53,463 nucleotides of DNA. Source: Pseudomonadales bacterium (GTDB taxonomy: Bacteria; Pseudomonadota; Gammaproteobacteria; Pseudomonadales; Azotimanducaceae). Numbering within the stretch: the first letter of the stretch is position 1; each line of letters begins with the position of its first letter. The notes beneath the pieces are model-generated. The model had not been told where the DNA came from and ran no database searches. It worked only from the letters and a program-made list of their open reading frames with translations. The stretch is taken from the NCBI GenBank assembly GCA_007131295.1, contig SLQW01000105.1, forward strand, positions 1-53,463, in the 5' to 3' direction. The position numbers and the translations under genes are program-made. Below are positions 7,622 to 16,035 of the stretch, piece by piece.

Positions 7622-8857
7622 GTGACCGCCCATACGGTCGAGCTGCTCGCCATCCCGGATCCGGCTGCGGGCCGGCTGCATCGCCTGCGCCCGCAGTTCG
7701 TCGACCCCCGCGTCGAACGCGGCTTTCAGGAGGCGAGCCTGGCGGAGACCCGCAACGGCATCCTGCTGCTGGCCTTTGCAGGGGCCGTGGCTGCCGTCGT
7801 CACCCTCTACGCCGGCTGGATTCACCTGCCTCGCGATCATGGCGCGTATCTGCTCGGTCAAAGCATTCGCGGCGCGCTGCTACTCGGTTCCTGCATCGGC
7901 GTGGTGCTGGCGCTGCACGCCCGGCGACCGGAAACGCTGCTCTGGACCGGAAGCGTGCTGCTGGCCGTCGGCTGCCTCACTCTGTCTCTGCGCCTGATCA
8001 CGCCACCGCCCGCGGATGCAGGTCTGCTCGAAGCGCTGTTCCTCCTCAACCGGGACGGCACCACGCTTCTACTGGTTTTGGCGGTGGCGGTACTGACGCT
8101 GATCGTGGGCCACTTTCTTCTCAACGCACTGATTTTCGCGAGCGCGCTCGCAGGCTTCCTTGCCATCGTCAACACCTGGCCGAGCGGCGTCGACAACACC
8201 GCAAGCTTCAGCTATGCCTTCGCCACCGGCTTCGTGTTCGTCCTCGCACTCGGCCACGGTATCCAGCGCATTCGCCGCCATGTCTACGTGGCCCGTCTCC
8301 AGCTGCAGCAGGCCAACGCGCAGCTGCTCGAGTTCGCGACTCGCGATTACCTCACCAACTGCTTCAATCGCCGCCACTTCTACGCCGTGGCGGAAAAGGA
8401 GATGGAGCGGGCGCAACGCCATGGCTCGCCGCTCAGCGTCATAGTGATGGACCTCGACCACTTCAAGAGCGTCAACGACCGGCACGGTCACGCCTGCGGC
8501 GACACTGTTCTCAAACAGATGGTGAAGGTCGTCCAGAACGGCCTGCGGACCAACGACGTGCTGGCGCGGGTCGGTGGCGAGGAGTTCAGTCTGCTACTAC
8601 CGGAGACCGACCTCGAGGAGGCCCGCGTGCTCGCGGAGCGCTTGCGCAGCACCATTTCCGCCACCACGTTCCGGCACAAGGGTTTCAAGCTCGGGATGTC
8701 CGCGAGCTTCGGGGTCGCCGAACGCCACGCCGATGACCAACACATCAACGTACTGCTCGAACGCGCCGACAAGGCTCTCTATGCGGCGAAAAACGGCGGT
8801 CGCAACCAGGTCCGCCTTGCATCCGAACCGCCGGGTGTCAGTCGCTCCAGCGTCTAG
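7622..8857 (+). CDS. Membrane-bound diguanylate cyclase (GGDEF)
   Basis: A 411-residue protein with about six transmembrane helices (residues about 45-220), a short coiled segment and a C-terminal GGDEF domain (about 240-395). The active-site motif is GGEEF at 318-322 and appears intact. An RxxD inhibitory site (RTND, 309-312) lies upstream, so product inhibition by c-di-GMP is expected. Known family role: synthesis of c-di-GMP from two GTP to control surface and biofilm behaviour. The membrane sensor is not recognised. The start is GTG 7622. The 3' end overlaps the convergent glycosyltransferase by about 20 bases. Confidence 0.92.
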   Translation: MTAHTVELLAIPDPAAGRLHRLRPQFVDPRVERGFQEASLAETRNGILLLAFAGAVAAVVTLYAGWIHLPRDHGAYLLGQSIRGALLLGSCIGVVLALHARRPETLLWTGSVLLAVGCLTLSLRLITPPPADAGLLEALFLLNRDGTTLLLVLAVAVLTLIVGHFLLNALIFASALAGFLAIVNTWPSGVDNTASFSYAFATGFVFVLALGHGIQRIRRHVYVARLQLQQANAQLLEFATRDYLTNCFNRRHFYAVAEKEMERAQRHGSPLSVIVMDLDHFKSVNDRHGHACGDTVLKQMVKVVQNGLRTNDVLARVGGEEFSLLLPETDLEEARVLAERLRSTISATTFRHKGFKLGMSASFGVAERHADDQHINVLLERADKALYAAKNGGRNQVRLASEPPGVSRSSV

Positions 8858-10067
8858 CTTCGCTTGCTGCGGTGAGAGAACGATAGAGCTCATCGAGGCG
8901 TCGTGCCGATGCCTCTGCGGACCAGTACGAGGCGTGGTCGCGCGCCGCCACGCCGAGCTGTGCGCGCATTCGACCGTCTGTCAGCAGCTCTGCGACGCGC
9001 GCGGCAAATGCATCGGCCTCGAAAGGCGCGATCAACGCGCCCGCTCCCTCCTCGAGCAGATCCCTCGTCCCCTGCGCTGCCACGGCAACGCATGGCACTC
9101 CCTGCGCCATGGCCTCCAGCAAGACGAGACCCTGGGTTTCGGTGAGCGAGGCGAAAACGAAAGCGTCCGCCGCCCGATATGCCTCCCGCAGCAACACGTT
9201 ACGCGGCAGATAACCGGTCCAGTGCAAATGATCGTCCAGGCCGAGACGCGCGCCCAGCTGCTCCAGACTCATCCGCGCAGGCCCGTCGCCGACGATCGCG
9301 AGCTGCGCCTGCGGTACTCGAGGAAGCAGCGATCGCAGCATGTGGAGCAGCAAGTCGATGCTCTTCTCGTGAGCAACGCGGCCGACAAAGAGCAGCAGCG
9401 GGGTAGCGGCATCGAGCCCAAGCCGGGCCCGGAAGCGGCTCCCGTCGGCAGGCTCGAAGGCCTCGGGCTCAAGGCCGGTAGGCAGCGTGTGAACCGGACT
9501 CTGCACACCATAGTTCGCCAAGGTAGCGGCCATGGCCTGCGACGGCACCACGATGGCGTCGACCTGCTTGCACTCATACCGGCTGAAGCCCCTCGCCGCC
9601 GCCCGCAGCCACCTGCGCGGCAGCCAGGGCAGGTAGTGCTCGAAGTAGGCTTCGAAAAGGGTGTGGTAGCTCTCGAGGACGGGAATACCGAGTTCCCGAC
9701 CCAATGCGACGCCGAAAAAATGGGCACGAAACGGCGTCTGCACGTGGATCAGGTCGTAGCCTGCGTCGACAAGCCGCGGCCGCAGCGCACGGAGCCTGCG
9801 CCCCGACATGAGCCGATCTTCCGGATCGAACCAGGGCGCCCAGCCGGGCACGCGATAGACGCCCGGCTCGGGATCAGGATCGTCGCCGCCCTTGCCATAG
9901 CCGGGAACGAGCAGATCGACCTCATGACCGAGCTGCTCGAGTTCGGCACGGAAGAGCGCAATCGACGTCGACACCCCGTTGATGCGCGGCAGATAGACGT
10001 CGCTCACCATCAGGATGCGCAACGGTCGCGGCGCATCCTGCCGGGGGAGCGTCAAAGCCAGAGCCAT
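8838..10067 (-). CDS. GT4-family glycosyltransferase
   Basis: A 409-residue retaining glycosyltransferase with GT-B fold. The N-terminal acceptor half begins RILMVSDVYLPRINGVSTSI. The C-terminal nucleotide-sugar half contains LLLFVGRVAHEKSIDLLL, the GDGPAR turn and the E-x7-E signature in SLTETQGLVLLEAMAQGVPCVA. This is the pattern of glycosyltransferases adding mannose or a related sugar to lipids or polysaccharide (MgtA-like); donor and acceptor cannot be read. I take ATG 10067 as the start because the typical N-terminus begins there; the frame continues upstream without family character. It overlaps the end of the PAP2 gene by 16 bases, so the two are coupled. Confidence 0.9.
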   Translation of the reverse strand: MALALTLPRQDAPRPLRILMVSDVYLPRINGVSTSIALFRAELEQLGHEVDLLVPGYGKGGDDPDPEPGVYRVPGWAPWFDPEDRLMSGRRLRALRPRLVDAGYDLIHVQTPFRAHFFGVALGRELGIPVLESYHTLFEAYFEHYLPWLPRRWLRAAARGFSRYECKQVDAIVVPSQAMAATLANYGVQSPVHTLPTGLEPEAFEPADGSRFRARLGLDAATPLLLFVGRVAHEKSIDLLLHMLRSLLPRVPQAQLAIVGDGPARMSLEQLGARLGLDDHLHWTGYLPRNVLLREAYRAADAFVFASLTETQGLVLLEAMAQGVPCVAVAAQGTRDLLEEGAGALIAPFEADAFAARVAELLTDGRMRAQLGVAARDHASYWSAEASARRLDELYRSLTAASEARRWSD

Positions 10068-10642
10068 CGCATTCCGTTGATGCTCACGACCGCGATCAAG
10101 GCGCCAATCACGGCACCCGCCAGCACGTCGCTGGGGTAGTGCAGCCCGAGGACGGGCCGCGAGAGCGCAACCAGACAAGTGAAAGGCAGTACCAGCCAGG
10201 CCACGAGCGGCAGGTGGCTGGCGATAATCAGGGTGAACGCGACCGCATGCAGCGTGTGGCCGGAAGGGAAGCTGAACTCGTCCAGGGCCGCTTCCCGCCG
10301 GATCAGCGCAGGCATCACATGAAAGGGTCGCGGCCGCGAAGTCGAACGTTTCACCCAGCGATAGACCATCAGGCAGGAAAGCCCCGTCAGCGCGAGGTGC
10401 AGGCTTACTAGTACGCCGAACCGCCCATAAACAAGCGGTAGCAGAAGGATCAGGGCATACCAGAACCATCCGTCTCCAAGGCGACTGATAGCAGCGAAGA
10501 AGCGTCCAGGACGGTCCCGCTCACTGATTCGATTCAGGCGCAGGCACAGCTGGCCGTCGAGGCTGAGCAGTTTCAGCCAGGGCGGATCAGGGGGCGTGAA
10601 AACCGGTTGAGACACAGCTAGATCCCAGGTGGGCCTGCGCAA
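10052..10642 (-). CDS. PAP2-family membrane phosphatase
   Basis: A roughly 196-residue membrane protein with the three PAP2 signature motifs in order: KRSTSRPRP, PSGHT, and SRPVLGLHYPSD with the catalytic His. Such enzymes dephosphorylate phosphatidic acid, phosphatidylglycerophosphate or undecaprenyl pyrophosphate on the periplasmic side. The overlap with a glycosyltransferase suggests a lipid-carrier or glycolipid role, which is inference. The start is uncertain: TTG 10642 gives the longest form, while GTG 10615 lies behind a GGGAT and would also leave the domain intact. Confidence 0.88.
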   Translation of the reverse strand: MRRPTWDLAVSQPVFTPPDPPWLKLLSLDGQLCLRLNRISERDRPGRFFAAISRLGDGWFWYALILLLPLVYGRFGVLVSLHLALTGLSCLMVYRWVKRSTSRPRPFHVMPALIRREAALDEFSFPSGHTLHAVAFTLIIASHLPLVAWLVLPFTCLVALSRPVLGLHYPSDVLAGAVIGALIAVVSINGMRWLWL

Positions 10643-11041
10643 CGCACATTCGACTCTCGAAAAGTCGGACGGTTCCCGGCAGGAGCGTCCACCGCTTCAC
10701 GTTCCGCCGGCCTCGCTCGCTCTAGACCGCGACCGAATCGAACCCGCGGCGCCGGCATGGTGATCCCCGGAGACATAGCGGGTCTCTACCGCGGCAGAAG
10801 GCAGCATCCGCCATCACCATACCGGCGTCAACGGCACGGATCGGACGGCCCAAAAGAGGACTGCTCGGACTGCCGCGGATCGGATCCGGCCCGTCGAACG
10901 AACACCAGCACGCGTGCAGGTCACGCGTCGGCGGGGTATGCTCCACGACCGCTCAGGCATAGCCGATGGACCCATGGCGTGACCGCTGCCATCGGGGCGG
11001 CTGCGTTCTGGGCGCGAACCAAAACAACTGCGGGGCAGTGC
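10643..11041. other. Intergenic region, no gene recognised
   Basis: This 399-bp divergent spacer separates the PAP2 and MFS starts. No family-like reading frame was found in it. A TATGCT at 10937-10942 could be a -10 for the MFS gene, but no good -35 precedes it. The rest is featureless to my reading. Confidence 0.5.
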
Positions 11042-12301
11042 ATGAAGAGGCCTGTGTTCTACGGTTGGCTGCTGGTGGCGCTGACCTTGTTCCTGCAGAG
11101 CGTCGGCGTCGGTACCACGCTCTACATGTACAGCGTCATAGCTGCCGCGATCGGCTCCGACATGCCGTCCGCCCGGTCGGTGCTCATGCTCGGCTCAACT
11201 GCCATGCTCGTGGTAGGCGCCCTGCTCTCGCCCGTACTTGGCCGTCTGCTCGACCACTACCCGATGAAATGGATCATCGTCCCTGGCGGAGTATCACTTG
11301 GGGTCGGTTTCATTCTGCTCGGGTTCAGCACCGAGATCTGGCACGTCGTCGTCTGCTACATGCTCTTCATGGGGGTCGGTTTGACCGCCCTCGGTTCTGT
11401 GCCGGCGTCGACCCTTCTGGCGCGGTGGTTCGTGCGCTACCGTGGCCTCGCCATCGGGATATCCGCACTGGGCACCCAGTTCGGCGGCTTCGCTTACACA
11501 CCCCTTCTCGCAGGGCTGATCGAGGCCCAAGACTGGCGCGTCGCCGTTACCGTAATGGGAACGATCATCGTCGTCGTCGTTCCATTGGTCGCTTATATCT
11601 GGGTCGTCGACAAGCCCTCGGATCGGAACCTCGCGCCCGACGGTGATCCCATCGAGGAAGCCGCCAAAGCACCCCGAACGCCCGCAGGATCGAACCCCGA
11701 ACAGGCAGCGCACCCGGACGCTGGCGTACCTTTCTACAAGCTCATCAGCCAGCGCAACTTCATCATCCTGTTCATTTTCGCCGGGACACTCGGCGGAGTC
11801 GTACACAACGCAGTGATCGCGAATCTGTCGCTGCTGGCCACCGATCTCGGCGAGACAGTCAGGCGCGGCGCGTTTCTCGTCTCTCTGCTGGCATTCGTTG
11901 GCCTGTTCACCAGTCCACTCACGGGCTGGCTCGGTGATCGCATCAACGTGAAGATCGTCGCTTCAGCGCTGACGCTGCTGATGGCGGCGGCCGCGCTGCT
12001 TTACAGCATCGCCGATTCCTACGTTGTGCTGCTCGTGGCGACATTGCTTCAGGGCATGGCCGGTGGCGGATTTTTCCCGCTGTGGGCCTTGCTCGTGGCG
12101 CGCCTGTATCACCTCAGCGTATACGGGCAGGTCATGGGGACAACTGCGGTGGCCGCCTTCGGAGGGGCGGCCATCGGACCAGTCTTCGCCGGTTGGCTGC
12201 ACGACGTGACCGGCAGCTATCGGATCGTCTTTCTGATCTTCCTCGGCGCCCTGCTCGCGGTCACGTTCCTCATCAGCCGCCTGCAGACACCTGCGCGCTG
12301 A
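11042..12301 (+). CDS. MFS transporter, OFA/monocarboxylate-like
   Basis: A 419-residue twelve-helix major facilitator. The FYGWLLVALTLFLQSVG start, the GRLLDHYPMKWIIVPGG loop (motif A-like between helices 2 and 3) and the RWFVRYRGLAIGISALGTQ region after helix 4 are typical of the oxalate/formate antiporter and monocarboxylate porter group. A long hydrophilic loop splits the halves (around 205-240). Substrate unknown; an organic acid is the family-based guess. The start is ATG 11042 with GGGG upstream; the frame is open further upstream but lacks membrane character. Convergent with the alkylsulfatase. Confidence 0.88.
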   Translation: MKRPVFYGWLLVALTLFLQSVGVGTTLYMYSVIAAAIGSDMPSARSVLMLGSTAMLVVGALLSPVLGRLLDHYPMKWIIVPGGVSLGVGFILLGFSTEIWHVVVCYMLFMGVGLTALGSVPASTLLARWFVRYRGLAIGISALGTQFGGFAYTPLLAGLIEAQDWRVAVTVMGTIIVVVVPLVAYIWVVDKPSDRNLAPDGDPIEEAAKAPRTPAGSNPEQAAHPDAGVPFYKLISQRNFIILFIFAGTLGGVVHNAVIANLSLLATDLGETVRRGAFLVSLLAFVGLFTSPLTGWLGDRINVKIVASALTLLMAAAALLYSIADSYVVLLVATLLQGMAGGGFFPLWALLVARLYHLSVYGQVMGTTAVAAFGGAAIGPVFAGWLHDVTGSYRIVFLIFLGALLAVTFLISRLQTPAR

Positions 12302-12329
12302 CGGCCCACGACCCATTGCCCCGTATGCC

Positions 12330-14306
12330 TCACTCGCCTGGGGTAACCACGTCGAACCAGTAGTCGAACTGATCCAGCGCTGCCAGGAAAGCCGCTACCG
12401 CGCCGCCGTTGCCGATCACCCGCACGCGACCCGCCTCCAGAAGCGGCGGCAGCTCCGCCTCGCCCATGAGCAGGAGGTCGAACAAGGCTCGGTCCATCTC
12501 CACGGTGGCAGCCGGCGAGGCCGTTCGCCCGGAACGGGGAAAGGCGACTGCGCGGGTGACGTCCACGGTCATCGCCTCGTCGCGATCGGGAAACAGGAAC
12601 AGGATTTCCGCCGGTTCGTGCTCGAAGCGTGCCGGGTCGAAGCGCACCGCCAGCGCATCGAACAGGTCAGCCGTGGGCACGGCACGCAGGAACTCCAGAT
12701 TGCCGACACCGACTTCGGAGTCCCGCGAGATGCCCTCGCGCAGCTCATGGGCGGCGGCCAGGAAGTAGTTGCGCCAGGCACCGGACTCGGCCTGGAAACC
12801 CATCTGCTCGTAACTCGCGGCGAGCCAGGCGCGGGCGGCCTCGTTGCGCGAATCGGCGAACACCAGGTGATTGAAGACGGTGGCGGCCCAACGGTACTCG
12901 CCGGCCTCGAACGACTCGATGGCCTGGGCCAGCGCCGATTCCGGACCGCCCATGAACTGCACGTAGCGCTTCGCCTGCTCCACCGGCGGCAGCGGGTGGT
13001 AGTTGGCGGGAACGCCGTCCCACCAGCCGAAGTAGTGCTGGAACACGGCCTTGGAGTTGTGATTCAGGGTGCCGTAGTAGTCGCGCACGCTGAAATCCTC
13101 GCGGGCGAACGGCGGGTCTTCCAGGCGCTCGGCGATGGTGTGCATGGTGTGACCGTGGTTCGCCAGGCGCACCGTCTGATCGTGCACGTGCCGGTAGCGA
13201 TCACGCTGATTCCGCAGCAGCCGCGCCACGTCGTCGCTGCCCCAGGTGGGCCAGTGATGGGACGCGAACAGCACTTCGGCCTCGTCGCCGTAGCGGACCA
13301 GCATGTCGTCAATGACCTGGCTCCAGCGCAGCGCATCGCGCACCTTGGCACCGCGGGGCGTGAGGATGTTGTGGAACACCCGCGTGACCACTTCCGCCGT
13401 GCACAGCGCCTTGAACTCCGGCAGGTAGAACACGAGCTCCGCCGGGGCTTCGGTATCGGCCGCATCCATGAACTCGAACGTGACGCCGTCGATCACGAGC
13501 GTCTCACCTGTAGCCGCAATCTCCCGCGTGGGTGCGACCAGGCCGATGTTGCCCACCGAGAGGAGTTGGCCGAGACCCGTGCCCACGTGCCCTTTGGGTC
13601 CCGGAGCCAGCTGGGTGCCGAACTGGAACGCCACACGCCGGCTCATGTAATTGCCGGCCAGCAGGTTCTCGCTCACGGCCTCCCTGGTGAAGCCGTGCGG
13701 CCCGATCACTTCGACTGCGCCAGCGGCGACCTGCGCATCGTCGATGACACCACGCACGCCCCCGAAATGATCGCCGTGTGAATGGGTATAGATCACTGCC
13801 GTAACCGGCCGCTCGCCGAGATGTTCATTGGCCAGCGCGAGGCCCGCCGCAGCCGGTGCCGGCGTGGTCAGCGGATCCACCACGATCCACCCGGTCTCAC
13901 CGCGGATCAGGGTCATCACAGCAAGGTCGTAGCCGCGAATCTGCCAGATACCGTCGGTGACTTCGAACAAGCCGTGGATCACGTTGAGGCGGCTCTGCCT
14001 CCAGAGCGACGGATTCACCGTATCCGGCGCGTCACCGTCGAGGAACGCGAAGGCATCGAGATCCCAGGCGACGGAACCGTCTTCGTTCCTGATCACGTCG
14101 CCCTCGATGGCCGCGACGAACCCCCGCGTCGCCAGCTCGAAGTCGTTGGGATCGTCCAGCGGCAGTCGCTCGGCAACCTCAGCCTGGGCGGCACGCGTCG
14201 CCGCCGTGGCTTCACCCACCGGCGGGCGTGGCCAGTCCGCGGCCGCCGCCTGGAGCAGCAGCATTGGAATGACAGCACAGATCCCTGCGCGAATCATGCG
14301 AATCAT
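12330..14306 (-). CDS. Alkyl/aryl-sulfatase, type III (SdsA1/BDS1-like)
   Basis: Secreted zinc enzyme that hydrolyses alkyl sulfates such as SDS to alcohol and sulfate. Residues 1-22 form a signal peptide. A metallo-beta-lactamase domain follows with THSHGDHFGG (His175, His177, Asp179, His180), plus later candidate ligands in APAELVF, CTAEVV and ASHHWPTW. Next come an alkylsulfatase dimerisation domain (about 400-520) and an SCP2-like C-terminal domain, the standard three-part layout. Length, 658 aa, equals that of P. aeruginosa SdsA1. The start ATG 14306 has an excellent GGAGGAGGG site. It follows the dioxygenase gene by 32 bases in the same direction. Confidence 0.94.
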   Translation of the reverse strand: MIRMIRAGICAVIPMLLLQAAAADWPRPPVGEATAATRAAQAEVAERLPLDDPNDFELATRGFVAAIEGDVIRNEDGSVAWDLDAFAFLDGDAPDTVNPSLWRQSRLNVIHGLFEVTDGIWQIRGYDLAVMTLIRGETGWIVVDPLTTPAPAAAGLALANEHLGERPVTAVIYTHSHGDHFGGVRGVIDDAQVAAGAVEVIGPHGFTREAVSENLLAGNYMSRRVAFQFGTQLAPGPKGHVGTGLGQLLSVGNIGLVAPTREIAATGETLVIDGVTFEFMDAADTEAPAELVFYLPEFKALCTAEVVTRVFHNILTPRGAKVRDALRWSQVIDDMLVRYGDEAEVLFASHHWPTWGSDDVARLLRNQRDRYRHVHDQTVRLANHGHTMHTIAERLEDPPFAREDFSVRDYYGTLNHNSKAVFQHYFGWWDGVPANYHPLPPVEQAKRYVQFMGGPESALAQAIESFEAGEYRWAATVFNHLVFADSRNEAARAWLAASYEQMGFQAESGAWRNYFLAAAHELREGISRDSEVGVGNLEFLRAVPTADLFDALAVRFDPARFEHEPAEILFLFPDRDEAMTVDVTRAVAFPRSGRTASPAATVEMDRALFDLLLMGEAELPPLLEAGRVRVIGNGGAVAAFLAALDQFDYWFDVVTPGE

Positions 14307-14338
14307 GGTCTTCCCTCCTCCCCGCGAGCGCAGTGCGC

Positions 14339-15175
14339 TCAGTGCAGCGGACAGCCCGCCACCGTGATCCGGTGCAGGAGCCGCCGTTGGCCGTGATAGT
14401 CATTCAGTGCGTAGTGCCAGGTACAGCGGTTGTCCCAGATCGCTACCGCGCCCTCGCTCCAGCGGAAGCGGCAGGTATATTCCGGCCGGGTGGCATGCCG
14501 GTAGAGATGCGTGAGCAGGGCCGCGCTCTCCTCGCCGGACCAATCCTCGAAGCGGAGGGTGAAGCCCGGGTTCACGTACAGCGCCTTGCGGCCGGAGAGC
14601 GGATGGGTGATCACGACGGGGTGCGTCGCTTCGCTAGTGAGGTCCTCGTTCCGGAACAGTCCGGCTGCGTCGCCCTGCTGCTTGTAGACGCCCTGCGCGC
14701 CGAAGACATGATGATTCGAGTGCACGGCGCGCAGACCTTCGAGGGTGCGCTTGAGCCCCGGTGACAGCCCTTCGTACGCGGCGTACATGCTCGCAAAGAG
14801 GGTATCGCCTCCGGTTTCCGGCAACTCCCGGGCCACCAGGATCGAACCCATGGCGGGCGCCGCGTCGTAGGAATGATCCGTATGCCAGCCACCGCCGATA
14901 TTGGTGGTCTGCTCGGGCTCCTTCTTGACCTCGGCGATCTCCGGGTAGGCGCCATCGGCCGGGAAGAACCGGTTGATGTCGATGGGACCGAAGCGTTCCG
15001 CCAGGGCGATGTGCTGCTCGGGCGAGAGCTTCTGATCACGGAAGAACAGCACGCCGTGATCGCGAAAGGCCTCCCGCACCTGATCGAACACGCTGTCGGA
15101 CAAGCCACCGAGGTCCACACCGCTGACCTCCGCCCCACAACCCCCACTGTATTTGTGCACCGCCATCCCGCTCAT
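14339..15175 (-). CDS. TauD/TfdA-family Fe(II)/2-oxoglutarate dioxygenase
   Basis: A 278-residue cytoplasmic oxygenase. The iron ligands are His98 and Asp100 in GGWHTDHSY and His254 in TWHYALNDY; a 2-oxoglutarate-binding Arg follows in the RRLLHR stretch. The family includes TauD (taurine), AtsK (alkyl sulfates) and TfdA. With an alkylsulfatase next in the operon, the likely role is oxidative cleavage of sulfate esters or sulfonates to release sulfur, though aryloxy acids cannot be excluded from sequence. It is divergent from a Crp-family regulator, with a palindrome in the shared 110-bp spacer. Confidence 0.9.
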   Translation of the reverse strand: MSGMAVHKYSGGCGAEVSGVDLGGLSDSVFDQVREAFRDHGVLFFRDQKLSPEQHIALAERFGPIDINRFFPADGAYPEIAEVKKEPEQTTNIGGGWHTDHSYDAAPAMGSILVARELPETGGDTLFASMYAAYEGLSPGLKRTLEGLRAVHSNHHVFGAQGVYKQQGDAAGLFRNEDLTSEATHPVVITHPLSGRKALYVNPGFTLRFEDWSGEESAALLTHLYRHATRPEYTCRFRWSEGAVAIWDNRCTWHYALNDYHGQRRLLHRITVAGCPLH

Positions 15176-15261
15176 CGCGTCGTCCCTCCCGCACGCTGCC
15201 TGGTGTCGAAACTGGGTGTCGAAACTGGACCATCCAGAATAGAGGCCGCGAGAGCACAGAA

Positions 15262-15277
15262 TGTAACCTGGGTTACA
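15262..15277. promoter_or_regulatory. Perfect 16-bp palindrome, candidate operator
   Basis: TGTAACC-TG-GGTTACA has perfect 7-bp arms and a 2-bp centre, between the divergent dioxygenase and Crp-family genes. It ends only 8 bases before the Crp-family ATG (15286), where no Shine-Dalgarno is seen. The right arm includes TACACT (15274-15279), a possible -10 that would give a leaderless message. A bound dimer here would block the regulator's own expression. That reading is inference. Confidence 0.6.
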
Positions 15278-15285
15278 CTCTGATC

Positions 15286-15993
15286 ATGGATGCCCCCACC
15301 CCGCTGCCAGCCCCGGAAACGGTTCTCGCGGGCAACCGCTGGTTCGCCGGACTGTCGTCTTCGCTCAAGGCCGCGCTGATCGAGGCGGCCGCGATCCGCG
15401 CCGTGGCCACGGGCCGCTGGCTATACGGAAGTGGTGACGTGCCGCTGGGGCTGTACGCGGTTCTGGACGGCACGGCGCTGGTCTACGTCGCCCTGCCCGA
15501 GACCGAGGACGTGCTGGTCCATGCCGCCGGACCGACGGAAATCTTCGGCCATGCGGCGCAGCTCGCACGTGGCCCGCGCCTGGCCACGATCCTCGCAGCC
15601 GAACCCTCGACGTTCCTGTTCCTCTCCGAACAGGCCCTGGCACGGGTCGCCAGCCGCCACCCGGAGATCTGGCAGCACCTCACCCGTCTACTCTATGAGC
15701 AACTGGGCGAAACCCTGCTGATCCTGGCGCGGACGCTGGCGCAACCTGTGGCTGCACGTCTCGCCGCGCGCCTGCTGCACTACGGCAGGACCGGCGCACC
15801 GGAGGCCGCGCCCATCGGTCTGTCCCAAAGCGAACTCGCGGAGCTGCTCGGCGTGAGCCGCAAGACCGTGAACCGACTGCTTCAGGCTCTGGTACGGCAG
15901 GGCGCGATCGAACTGCACTACCGCAAGATCGTCGTCCGCGATCCCGGCATTCTGCGTGCGCTGGCGCGCGGGGAACGGGCCCGGCTTCAGTAG
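15286..15993 (+). CDS. Crp/Fnr-family transcriptional regulator
   Basis: A 235-residue regulator with a cyclic-nucleotide-binding-type beta-roll (about residues 18-130), a dimer helix, and a C-terminal winged helix (about 160-225) with LSQSELAELLGVSRKTVNRLLQAL as recognition region. The Arg-Ser/Thr pair that binds cAMP phosphate in CAP is not seen in the corresponding ARGPRLATI stretch, and there is no Fnr-type cysteine set, so the effector is unknown. It is divergent from the dioxygenase-sulfatase operon and probably controls it and itself through the palindrome just upstream. That role is inference from position. Confidence 0.9.
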   Translation: MDAPTPLPAPETVLAGNRWFAGLSSSLKAALIEAAAIRAVATGRWLYGSGDVPLGLYAVLDGTALVYVALPETEDVLVHAAGPTEIFGHAAQLARGPRLATILAAEPSTFLFLSEQALARVASRHPEIWQHLTRLLYEQLGETLLILARTLAQPVAARLAARLLHYGRTGAPEAAPIGLSQSELAELLGVSRKTVNRLLQALVRQGAIELHYRKIVVRDPGILRALARGERARLQ

Positions 15994-16035
15994 CGATGTC
16001 TGCGTGACCGGGGCACGGAGGCGCGCCGCGCAGGA

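Noticed and set aside
6196-8736. Very long plus-strand open frame opposite the P450 and running into the diguanylate cyclase gene
   Set aside because: It crosses two well-supported genes in other frames and encodes Arg/His/Pro-rich sequence without domains.
8838-10469. Longer form of the glycosyltransferase extending upstream through the PAP2 gene
   Set aside because: The extra N-terminal 134 residues lie opposite frame to the PAP2 gene, have no family match, and the GT4 fold begins right after ATG 10067.
10722-10760. TTCGATTC on the minus strand, flanked by GC-rich arms, resembling a tRNA T-arm
   Set aside because: The stem on either side of the loop does not pair with the required 5-bp/7-base geometry, and no matching acceptor, D-arm or anticodon arm could be assembled.
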